The notes below the pieces were generated by a model. It ran no database searches. It saw nothing but the letters and a program-made list of their open reading frames with translations, and was not told the DNA's origin. Positions 14,812-22,252 of a DNA stretch of 37,001 nt are shown here, one piece after another (the stretch's first letter is position 1; every line of letters starts with the position of its first letter). This DNA comes from Holosporaceae bacterium UBA3830 (lineage in GTDB: Bacteria > Pseudomonadota > Alphaproteobacteria > UBA3830), in assembly GCA_002393025.1 (NCBI GenBank), contig DGIE01000043.1:1-37001 (forward strand), written 5' to 3'. The position numbers and the translations under genes were made by a program.

Positions 14812-15594
14812 TTAATTTATTTTACCCGGAATTGAATAAGTCGCAAGTATTCTTACCGTAGTTCTTCCCAGTTTCACCCTATGATACAGTGTCGGATTAT
14901 CTGTCACCTTTTCGCATTCCCTCCTGTACGGGAAATTTAACTCAAAAGAAACACCCAATTTTTTGTTAAAGCGTTTATGCCCACCTATTCCGAACATAGG
15001 AATATACCTAATCGCATTGATCGAAGAAATTTGTTTCCCGTCAACATAGTATCTATACTCAGCCTGCATGCGCTGTGCACCTAATTTTAAAAAGACCACC
15101 GTTCCCATGTTTCGGAAAATATACCCTCCTTTTAACGAAAGTTCCGGCATCATACATGGAATTTTCAGATCCCCTGAAAAAGTGTTGTATGAAGTACCCC
15201 AGCTTTGCAAAATTCTATCATAATAATCGTAACTGAATATCTGCATATCTCCAGATTTCTTCTGGGATTTCCAGAAATCCAGCAAAAATTCTCCACCGAT
15301 AATGAACCTTTTCTTCAGCTTCTTCGAGTAATCGATTCCTACCGTAAGCATGAAGTTATCCATATTTTGTTTTGTATTGTTTGAGCCTGTACGGATAGTA
15401 GAACTAAAAGATGACATAGAGTAGGTCAACCCACCAACAACCTTCCATCCGTCGTACTTTACAGCATTTTGTTGCGCTTTTCTACTGATATCTGAGTAAA
15501 TTTCCGGACTCGAACTTTCCCAAGAATCACCGCTTTCTTCTGCAAAGACAGCAAAAACTAATAAATTCAAGCAAAAACAACCAACAAATTTCAT
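14812..15594 (-). CDS. Outer-membrane beta-barrel protein
   Basis: A 260-residue protein with a signal peptide (FVGCFCLNLLVFAVFA) and then alternating amphipathic strands with aromatic borders: YDGWKVVGGLTYSMSS, NFMLTVGIDYSKKL, RFIIGGEFLLDFWKS, MPELSLKGGYIF, TVVFLKLGAQRMQAEYRYY, LGVSFELNFPYRR, TTVRILATYS. This is the look of an 8-10-stranded OmpA/OmpW/Omp31-like porin; I cannot name the family. The frame runs 32 codons further upstream, but AGGAGG four bases before the ATG at 15594, with the signal peptide starting there, settles the start. A possible minus-strand promoter (TTGTTT-17-TTATAT) lies upstream. Confidence 0.7.
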   Translation of the reverse strand: MKFVGCFCLNLLVFAVFAEESGDSWESSSPEIYSDISRKAQQNAVKYDGWKVVGGLTYSMSSFSSTIRTGSNNTKQNMDNFMLTVGIDYSKKLKKRFIIGGEFLLDFWKSQKKSGDMQIFSYDYYDRILQSWGTSYNTFSGDLKIPCMMPELSLKGGYIFRNMGTVVFLKLGAQRMQAEYRYYVDGKQISSINAIRYIPMFGIGGHKRFNKKLGVSFELNFPYRRECEKVTDNPTLYHRVKLGRTTVRILATYSIPGKIN

Positions 15595-15778
15595 TTTTCC
15601 TCCTACCGTTACACCAGTAAAATATAAAAAACATTTTAAAAAAAAACAATCTATTGCAGAGATAAATCTTTCCCGAAATACAACTGCCACTAAATCCGTG
15701 ATGAAAAGATCATGTAGACAACAATTGTGAAATCACGATAAATATAAAATACTGAATAAAATTTTAATTAGGAAAAAA

Positions 15779-16978
15779 ATGTACCAAGTATTAAATAAGG
15801 TTTTCAAGACTCAAGTTTTCTCGAAAAAAATCTGTCTTGTGGCACTGTATGGATCTTTTTTGAGTCTTTCAACGCAAATGCTTTATTCTCATCTAGCGTT
15901 ATTTCTTAAATTTGGATGTGACGTCTCTGACTCGCAGATAGCGACCATCGACGGATTTGTTGAATTTTTCTCATATTTTACCCGAGTTTTTGCCGGAGCT
16001 TTTAGTGACTACATTTATAATCGAAAATTATTGTTAATCATCGGATGTTCCATAGCTGTGGTAGTAAAACCTATTTTTGCGGTAACTCACTCGGTTTTTT
16101 CCGTATTTCTTTCAGAAATTATTGAAAGGCTGGGAAGTGGAGTACAAGCTTCCCCTCGAGACGCATTGATTGCAGACTTGAGTGCACCGTCCAAATTGGG
16201 AACATCATTCGGATTTTGTAAATCATTGAAAACAGTCGGAGGAGTCTTAGGAAGCATTATTGCATTGGTCATTATATGGATTTCTTCAAATAATTATCGT
16301 CTACTGTTTGTTTTATCTGCTATCCCTGCGATTTGTTCTCTTTTTTGTGTTTTGAAAATAAAAGTACCACGTATAAAACCGCCTGCAGGAGGAAAACAAT
16401 TTGATAATCCTTTTCAAAAAAAATACTTAAAATCAATGGACAGAAATTTTTGGAAAATTATCGTTCTTGCTTTTTTTTGTGAGGTAGGGCATTTCGGAGA
16501 ATCTCTTCTTACACTAAGATCAACGCAATTTTTTTCTCAGACTTTATCGGGAATGACCAGCATTTTTGCGGCATTGGGACAAATACTTTTTTCATATTTC
16601 ATTGGAATTGCCTCTGACAAAATCAATAGAATAACTCTGTTAAAAATTAATTTAGCTCTTCTATTGTTTGCTTACACATTGGTTCTCTTAGATACACCTG
16701 GATTTATATTTTTGTTTGGAGTCTTGATAATATGCGGACAATATGCCGCCATGCAGCTCTTATTCTTATCTATGATAAATTTGCATGTAAGCGTAAATCT
16801 AAGAGGAACGGCAATCGGAATTTTCTACTGCGTAATAGGGGCTGCCTATATGTTTTCTACCAATATATGTGGATTTTTATGCGTAAATTTGGGATATGAA
16901 TCCTCTTTTTTGTATTCAATGGTGATGTCATGCTCAGCAATGGTAATAGCCCATCGATTTACAAAAATCAGCGATTAA
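15779..16978 (+). CDS. Major facilitator superfamily transporter
   Basis: A 399-residue protein with about 12 membrane helices and the MFS loop pattern: FAGAFSDYIYNRKLLLIIG between helices 2 and 3 (cf. G-x-x-x-D-x-x-x-R-K/R), and SPRDALIADL...GTSFGFCKSLKTVGGVLG in the helix 4-5 region. ASPRDALIAD followed by a G-x-x-F-G stretch occurs in a set of bacterial MFS proteins of unknown substrate. The helix 8-9 loop again reads GIASDKINRITLLK. The substrate cannot be told. It stands upstream of the two GT25-like genes, with 86 bases between. Confidence 0.85.
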   Translation: MYQVLNKVFKTQVFSKKICLVALYGSFLSLSTQMLYSHLALFLKFGCDVSDSQIATIDGFVEFFSYFTRVFAGAFSDYIYNRKLLLIIGCSIAVVVKPIFAVTHSVFSVFLSEIIERLGSGVQASPRDALIADLSAPSKLGTSFGFCKSLKTVGGVLGSIIALVIIWISSNNYRLLFVLSAIPAICSLFCVLKIKVPRIKPPAGGKQFDNPFQKKYLKSMDRNFWKIIVLAFFCEVGHFGESLLTLRSTQFFSQTLSGMTSIFAALGQILFSYFIGIASDKINRITLLKINLALLLFAYTLVLLDTPGFIFLFGVLIICGQYAAMQLLFLSMINLHVSVNLRGTAIGIFYCVIGAAYMFSTNICGFLCVNLGYESSFLYSMVMSCSAMVIAHRFTKISD

Positions 16979-17064
16979 AATTCCCTCAGCATACTTCGTG
17001 TTCTTTACTTTTTGTTAACTTATATATGAAAGGATGAAACGTAAAGAGGTTTTGTACAATAAAA

Positions 17065-18105
17065 ATGGTCAAAATTCGCTTAGCGAAATATAAATTTATC
17101 GGGGAAAAAACGTTGGAAGTTTTAAAGCCATTTACAGGAACAATACTTTCTTTCTGCAACTCAACAACAAAGCTTTTTGCATATAAAAAAACTTCATCAA
17201 AAACAATTTTTTTTATCTTAACAACTTTACTTTTAAGGCCGGATTACATAACTGCAGAAAAATTATCAAAAGAAATCCAAATTGAAAAAGATGAACAAAA
17301 GGGTTACACACCATCTCAGGAAAACTCCATCAAGATGTATGATAAAATGTATGTAATATCATTGGATCGATCTCCTGAACGATATGAATATATGAAAAAT
17401 CAGTTAAACAAATTCAATCTAAAGCACGAAAGGTTTCCTGCAGTTGACGGTAAGCTGATAACAATAAGAGATACAGAAAGTAATCTGCTGATTCCATGGC
17501 AAAAAATGAATAACACTCCAAGCGAATATTACTCCGGAGCTACATTGAAAATAAGTTACAAGGACCGATATAAGGATGCGGAATTTTTTTATATAAGGGA
17601 TAAATATTTGCTAAATTTCGGACAGTTAGGATGCGCAATGAGTCATCGGGCTGTATGGGCAGATATCGTAAGATATAAACTCAAAAGAGCAATTGTTTTG
17701 GAGGACGATGTTTCATTAGATAAAGATTTTTATGGAAAATTATCTTTGTTAATGAATAACTTACCTGACGATTTCGATTTGTTTTTTCTGGATATCACAC
17801 TTATTCCCCTACAAAATAAAACATCTTTTATGCCTCCCCATTTTTGGCTAAGCAAATTTTGTAATACACAGTCCGCATATTACGCAAAAATAAGACCAAA
17901 TACGAATGTATGCGGCACCCGTGGGTACATAATAAATTTTAATTCTGCGCAAAAACTTTTGGAGAAAACAAAACATCTGCATATGCCAATCGATAATACT
18001 ATGATGTTTTCCGGATTAACGTTGTATGTTTCAAAAATAAAATTATTATCAGGAACTCGTATGGATTCAGTAATCGGAAATGTGAAGGAAGATAACGAAA
18101 AATGA
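17065..18105 (+). CDS. GT25-family glycosyltransferase-like protein with N-terminal hydrophobic segment
   Basis: A 346-residue protein whose region from about residue 91 is a GT25 (LPS biosynthesis type) domain: MYVISLDRSPERYEYMKNQL, RFPAVDG, LGCAMSHRAVWADIV, AIVLEDDVSLDKDF, FDLFFLDIT, VCGTRGYIINFNSAQKLLE. EDDV is the metal-binding acidic motif and GCAMSHR the donor-site motif, so it should be catalytically sound. GT25 enzymes add Gal or Glc to lipooligosaccharide or proteins. The first 90 residues are extra, with a hydrophobic stretch (TIFFILTTLLLRP, about 47-60) that could anchor or export the protein. Inner Met codons at 91 and 94 lack ribosome binding sites. It overlaps the next gene by ATGA. 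Confidence 0.8.
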   Translation: MVKIRLAKYKFIGEKTLEVLKPFTGTILSFCNSTTKLFAYKKTSSKTIFFILTTLLLRPDYITAEKLSKEIQIEKDEQKGYTPSQENSIKMYDKMYVISLDRSPERYEYMKNQLNKFNLKHERFPAVDGKLITIRDTESNLLIPWQKMNNTPSEYYSGATLKISYKDRYKDAEFFYIRDKYLLNFGQLGCAMSHRAVWADIVRYKLKRAIVLEDDVSLDKDFYGKLSLLMNNLPDDFDLFFLDITLIPLQNKTSFMPPHFWLSKFCNTQSAYYAKIRPNTNVCGTRGYIINFNSAQKLLEKTKHLHMPIDNTMMFSGLTLYVSKIKLLSGTRMDSVIGNVKEDNEK

Positions 18106-18788
18106 AAAGAGTAATTTATTTTTTGTGTTTTTTATTATCCGGATGCAATTTTTGGGATAATTTAACTGATCTCTGGATATCAAAATTCGAAGGAAAAGCA
18201 TATATAGTCAGTTCAAATAGCAGCCAAGAATCTTATGAACGACTATTCTCAAAATTAAAATCTTTTGGCATAGATTGCGATGAGTTCAAACCTGCCAAAT
18301 CAATGTCCGCTGAACAGCACAGGGAAATTTGGCGCAAAATTGCAACCAGTGACGAATCTCTGGCTTTAGTCGTTGAAGATAATGTCTGTTTTGAACAAAA
18401 ATTTAAACGAAAATTTCTCAGATATGTACAAGATTTGCCTCAGGATTGGGATATTGCCTTCTTAGTAGTAAGTCGCGAAAACAATAAATATGGGTATTTT
18501 ATTTCGGTAGGCGACATATTCAGAGATATAGACGAAGTCCAGGGACACCCTTATGTTGCAAAAATTCAAAAAACCAACAAAGTTTACGGTTTATATGGGT
18601 ACGTTATCAACAAAAAGGGCGCAAAAAAACTCTTAAAACTTACGGAAAACGCGAATACCGACATTTGTGACATAATTTTTCAAAAGGGAGGCATAAATAC
18701 AGGATACGTAAAAGCGTATGTTTCCATGTTTAAGCTTATGAAACCAAAATTGAGTGAAACTGACATTAATAAAATGCAAAACCGATAG
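18102..18788 (+). CDS. Degenerate GT25-like lipoprotein
   Basis: A 228-residue protein that begins with a lipoprotein signal (VIYFLCFLLSGC, lipobox LSGC, Cys15) and is then a diverged version of the GT25 domain encoded just upstream: AYIVSSNSSQESYERLFSKL, FGIDCDEFKPA, EQHREIWRKIATSDESLALV, VVEDNVCFEQKF, DWDIAFLVVS, VYGLYGYVINKKGAKKLLK. EDDV has become EDNV and the AMSHR motif is reduced to QHREIW, so activity is doubtful. The start overlaps the upstream stop (ATGA), so the pair is co-translated and probably arose by duplication. A lipidated GT25-like protein is unusual, as its sugar-nucleotide donor would be absent outside the cytoplasm. Confidence 0.7.
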   Translation: MKRVIYFLCFLLSGCNFWDNLTDLWISKFEGKAYIVSSNSSQESYERLFSKLKSFGIDCDEFKPAKSMSAEQHREIWRKIATSDESLALVVEDNVCFEQKFKRKFLRYVQDLPQDWDIAFLVVSRENNKYGYFISVGDIFRDIDEVQGHPYVAKIQKTNKVYGLYGYVINKKGAKKLLKLTENANTDICDIIFQKGGINTGYVKAYVSMFKLMKPKLSETDINKMQNR

Positions 18789-19033
18789 ACAATGCATCTA
18801 TAAGACTTACTTCTCCTACTAAGAAGTGAACTTAACGGAATATTACGAAGAATCCTTAATCTGTTACGGAAACTGAAATACACATAAATACTTTTTAAAG
18901 AAATAATATATATCTGAAAATTTTACAAATACCTTGCACTTCAAATCGAAAACTGCGATGCTTCAATAAGAGAATTGAAAGTTGTTAGAGATTTAAAGGT
19001 AAAAATTATATAGGCGTTAAAGTTGGTGATTAT
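18789..19033. other. Intergenic region before ettA
   Basis: This 245-base AT-rich gap holds a small perfect hairpin (ACTTCT/AGAAGT near 18808-18829) that has no T run. A weak promoter-like TTGTTA-18-TTATAT lies about 20 bases before the ettA ATG. No coding or RNA gene is seen. Confidence 0.4.
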
Positions 19034-20713
19034 ATGTCTTCGTATCAATATATTTATGTAATGAAAGGTGTTTCGAAAGTTTATCCCGGAGGTAAGCAAG
19101 TTTTAAAAGAGACTTGGTTATCGTTCTTTCCGGATGCAAAAATCGGAATTATAGGAAAAAACGGAGCAGGTAAATCCACGTTAATGAAAATTATGGCGGG
19201 ATTGGATACAAGCTACAACGGAGAAGCCTGGTTAGCTAAGGGCGCAACAGTTGGTTATCTCCCGCAGGAGCCAGAACTGGACGGAAGTAAAAACGTCTAC
19301 GAAAATATTGTCGCAGGCTTGCAAGATCAAAAAAGACTCTTGGACGAATTTGACAGCATTTCTGCAAAATTTGCTGAGGAAATGTCAGAAGAAGAAATGA
19401 ACAATTTGATTACTCGTCAAGGAGAGTTACAAGAACAAATTGATTCTCTTAATCTTTGGGATTTAAATCATTCTGTGGAGGTAGCAATGGATGCTTTAAG
19501 GTGTCCTCCATCTGAAGAGCTTGTAAAAAATCTATCCGGTGGAGAAAAAAGACGAGTTGCTCTCTGTAAATTACTTTTACAAAAACCTGATTTACTCTTA
19601 CTCGATGAGCCTACCAACCACTTAGATGCTGAATCTATCGCATGGTTAGAGAAGCATCTGCAAGATTATAAGGGAGCCGTCGTGTTAGTAACTCATGATA
19701 GATATTTCCTTGATAATGTCGCTGGATGGATTTTAGAGATAGACCGAGGCAATACATATCCATTCGAAGGGAACTACTCCGCATGGCTGGATATGTATCA
19801 GAAACGATTAACCCAAGAAGAGAAGAAAGAGGAAGGACAACGTAAAATCTTGTCTCAAGAGTTAGAATGGGTTAGACAATCGCATAAAGCTCGACAGGCA
19901 AAAAGCAAGGCTCGACTCAATGCTTATAATGAAATGCTGCAGCAAGAAGAAGACAAATCTTATAATACTTCAACTTTATATATACCAGCTGGGCCACGTC
20001 TCGGAAATTCCGTAATAAAAGTTGAAAATTTAAGCAAGTCGTTCGGAGACAAATTGCTATTTGACGATTTATCCTTTGAGATTGTTCCTGGAAGCATAGT
20101 CGGAGTTATCGGAGCTAATGGAGCCGGAAAATCTACATTATTCAAAATTTTAACGGGAAAAGAAAATCAAGACTCGGGGACCGTAACTTTCGGAGAAACC
20201 GTAAAGTTAGCATATGTTGATCAAAGCCGTGATAACCTCGATAACAAAAAAACCGTGTGGGAAGAAATTTCGGATTCGTTGGATGAGATTGAATTGGGTA
20301 AAAGAAGATTTCCAAGTCGAGCTTATGTCTCGTATTTCGGATTTAAAGGAACGGATCAGCAAAAGTGTATTAACCAATTATCGGGAGGGGAACGAAATCG
20401 AGTTCATCTCGCAAAAATGTTGAAATCAGGAGCAAACGTTTTACTGTTGGATGAACCCACAAATGATTTGGATGTTGAAACGCTGAGAAATCTTGAGAAT
20501 GCTTTGTTGAATTTTGCCGGATGTACCATCGTCATAAGCCATGATCGATGGTTCTTGGATAGAATTTCCACCCACATATTGGCTTTTGAGGGTGACAGTA
20601 AGGTTGAGTGGTTCCAAGGGGACTTTTCTTCATATGAAGAAGATAAAAAGAGGCGTCTGGGAATTACGGAAATTGTTCCTCGTCGTATTCGTTATAGAAA
20701 ATTAATGGTTTAG
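19034..20713 (+). CDS. ettA: Energy-dependent translational throttle protein EttA (ABC-F)
   Basis: ABC-F ATPase that binds the ribosomal E site and gates the first peptide bond according to the ATP/ADP ratio. The 559 residues carry two nucleotide-binding domains. The first has GKNGAGKSTLMKIMAG, YLPQEPELD, LSGGEKRRVALCKLLL and LLLDEPTNHLDAES. The second has GANGAGKSTLFKILTG, LSGGERNRVHLAKML and LLLDEPTNDLDVETL. Between them is a charged helical linker (QEEKKEEGQRKILSQELEWV). The start MSSYQYIYVMKGVSKVYPGG and the FFPDAKIGIIG segment match EttA rather than Uup or YheS, as does the length. It seems to start a long plus-strand series. Confidence 0.94.
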   Translation: MSSYQYIYVMKGVSKVYPGGKQVLKETWLSFFPDAKIGIIGKNGAGKSTLMKIMAGLDTSYNGEAWLAKGATVGYLPQEPELDGSKNVYENIVAGLQDQKRLLDEFDSISAKFAEEMSEEEMNNLITRQGELQEQIDSLNLWDLNHSVEVAMDALRCPPSEELVKNLSGGEKRRVALCKLLLQKPDLLLLDEPTNHLDAESIAWLEKHLQDYKGAVVLVTHDRYFLDNVAGWILEIDRGNTYPFEGNYSAWLDMYQKRLTQEEKKEEGQRKILSQELEWVRQSHKARQAKSKARLNAYNEMLQQEEDKSYNTSTLYIPAGPRLGNSVIKVENLSKSFGDKLLFDDLSFEIVPGSIVGVIGANGAGKSTLFKILTGKENQDSGTVTFGETVKLAYVDQSRDNLDNKKTVWEEISDSLDEIELGKRRFPSRAYVSYFGFKGTDQQKCINQLSGGERNRVHLAKMLKSGANVLLLDEPTNDLDVETLRNLENALLNFAGCTIVISHDRWFLDRISTHILAFEGDSKVEWFQGDFSSYEEDKKRRLGITEIVPRRIRYRKLMV

Positions 20714-20755
20714 CAACTTGAGAGGAATTGCGTAGAAAATAACAAGGAGATTGCC

Positions 20756-21787
20756 GTGGAAATTTATGAAGATATTTTCTCCGTTGTGGATCAATATGAT
20801 ACTTTATTTGTTGATATATATGGGGTCTTGTTTGATGGATCAGAGTTATATAATGGAACCCTGGCAACTCTGAGCAAAATAAGAGAAAGAGGAAAAAAGA
20901 TAGTCCTTGTTTCCAACACGTCACAATTGTCGACAGATGCTAAACGTGGATATCTTGAACGAGGCATGAAATGCGGTGTTCATTATGATTACTTTGTTAC
21001 AGCGGGAGAGTTCCTTCGCAACACCCTACTTTATAATCCTGAGGTTCTAGACAACAGGTGTACAGGAGGAAAATTCTCTTCCGTAAAGTATCTGTTTTTT
21101 GGAAATACGAATATTTTTAAAGATACACAACTATCGATCGTCACAACTTATGAAGAAGCCGATTTGGTTTATGTTTCATCACCTCGAGCCCATTATGGAT
21201 CCGTTCGTATAGATAATCTGTATGACGAAAATAATAATAAAGTTTGCATTGAGGAGTTTCTCGACAAAGATTGGAGAAAATTGAAAGATGATCAGGGACG
21301 AAAAGGACTTGCAGAGTTTTCTTTTTTGTTGGGAAAACTCGCAAAGTTAGGAAAGACTTTATTTTTATCGAACCCTGACATTTTTGCACCTTTCAAGATA
21401 GATGAAGGCAAACACTTGGTGGCGACTCAGGGAGCCATCGGAAGTTATTATGAAAGATTTTTCGGTGGGCATGTTGTCTATTTCGGGAAGCCTTTTGTTG
21501 GAATTTTTGATTTCGCTAAACAAGTCTCTTCATCTGAGACTGATAAAATTTTGATGATAGGTGATACATTGTGGACAGATGTTTTAGGTGCCCATAACTC
21601 TGGAATAGATTCTGCTCTGGTAATGACCGGTGTATCCGGAGAATTTTTCAAAAAAATGACGGGAAAACATATGAATGAAAAACTGGAGATATTGTCGAAT
21701 CGTATCGGTACTAAGTTGGCGTATACCGATCAAACTTTAAAATATCCTACCCACATGCTAAGACATTTTTTCGAAAATATAAGATGA
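20756..21787 (+). CDS. HAD superfamily IIA hydrolase (NagD-like)
   Basis: A 343-residue class IIA HAD protein. Motif I is LFVDIYGVLFDG, motif II IVLVSNTSQLS, the motif III lysine lies in VVYFGKPFVGIFDFA, and motif IV is ILMIGDTLWTDVLGAHNSGI. The second Asp of the usual D-x-D motif is Tyr; the alphaproteobacterial subfamily I recall (TIGR01459 type, D-V-W-G-V) has the same change, so it is probably not a defect. The substrate is unknown, most likely a small phosphate ester. GTG is the start, with AGGAG six bases before it. It overlaps the HIT gene by ATGA, suggesting the two products act together. Confidence 0.85.
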   Translation: MEIYEDIFSVVDQYDTLFVDIYGVLFDGSELYNGTLATLSKIRERGKKIVLVSNTSQLSTDAKRGYLERGMKCGVHYDYFVTAGEFLRNTLLYNPEVLDNRCTGGKFSSVKYLFFGNTNIFKDTQLSIVTTYEEADLVYVSSPRAHYGSVRIDNLYDENNNKVCIEEFLDKDWRKLKDDQGRKGLAEFSFLLGKLAKLGKTLFLSNPDIFAPFKIDEGKHLVATQGAIGSYYERFFGGHVVYFGKPFVGIFDFAKQVSSSETDKILMIGDTLWTDVLGAHNSGIDSALVMTGVSGEFFKKMTGKHMNEKLEILSNRIGTKLAYTDQTLKYPTHMLRHFFENIR

Positions 21788-22185
21788 GCTTTGAACTATT
21801 AGATTCCTTCAAAAGGGAAGAATTTATAACCGATTTAAAATTATCTTCCATATTTTTGGAGAACAAAGAAATTCCCTGGATTTTGTTGGTACCCAGAGTA
21901 GAGAATGTACGACAAATCACAGACTTAACTTTTGAGTATCAAGTTAGCTTGTTGCAAGAAATAAACTTTTGTTCCGAGGTAATGAAAAATTTATTCGAAT
22001 GTGATCAGTTAAACATCGCTTCTATTGGAAATAAAACCCCACAACTACATGTACACATAGTATGTCGAAATAAAAGAGATCCTTTGTGGCCTCAAACAGT
22101 TTGGGATAAAGATATGCGGAAATTATCTGAATCTGAGAGGGTTATTCGCGCAGAAAAAATAAGAAGAGCTCTACATTCTCTGTGA
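21784..22185 (+). CDS. HIT-family hydrolase
   Basis: A 133-residue histidine-triad protein: EIPWILLVPRVENVRQITDL, then LHVHIVCRNKRDPLWPQTVW. The triad reads Q-L-H-V-H-I-V, so the first His of H-x-H-x-H is Gln; this form is, to my knowledge, usual in the short alphaproteobacterial HIT proteins ending with D-P-x-W-P-x-x-V-W, so the nucleophile His remains. Such enzymes hydrolyse dinucleoside polyphosphates or nucleotidyl-amines. It begins in the stop codon of the HAD gene (ATGA), ahead of leuS. Confidence 0.85.
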   Translation: MSFELLDSFKREEFITDLKLSSIFLENKEIPWILLVPRVENVRQITDLTFEYQVSLLQEINFCSEVMKNLFECDQLNIASIGNKTPQLHVHIVCRNKRDPLWPQTVWDKDMRKLSESERVIRAEKIRRALHSL

Positions 22186-22252
22186 GTCTTTCATGAAAGC
22201 ACTTTTTGTTGTATCATCCTACCTGTAATTTTATCGTTACTTGGAGATTTTT

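Noticed and set aside
17029..17095. Short frame with ATG upstream of and overlapping the first GT25-like gene
   Set aside because: About 20 codons only, ends inside the next gene, no recognisable content; could be a leader peptide but nothing supports it.
20756..22185. HAD protein with D-x-Y in motif I and HIT protein with Q for the first triad His, first read as inactive enzymes
   Set aside because: As I recall the alphaproteobacterial subfamilies, both changes are usual in them, so they are not evidence of decay.
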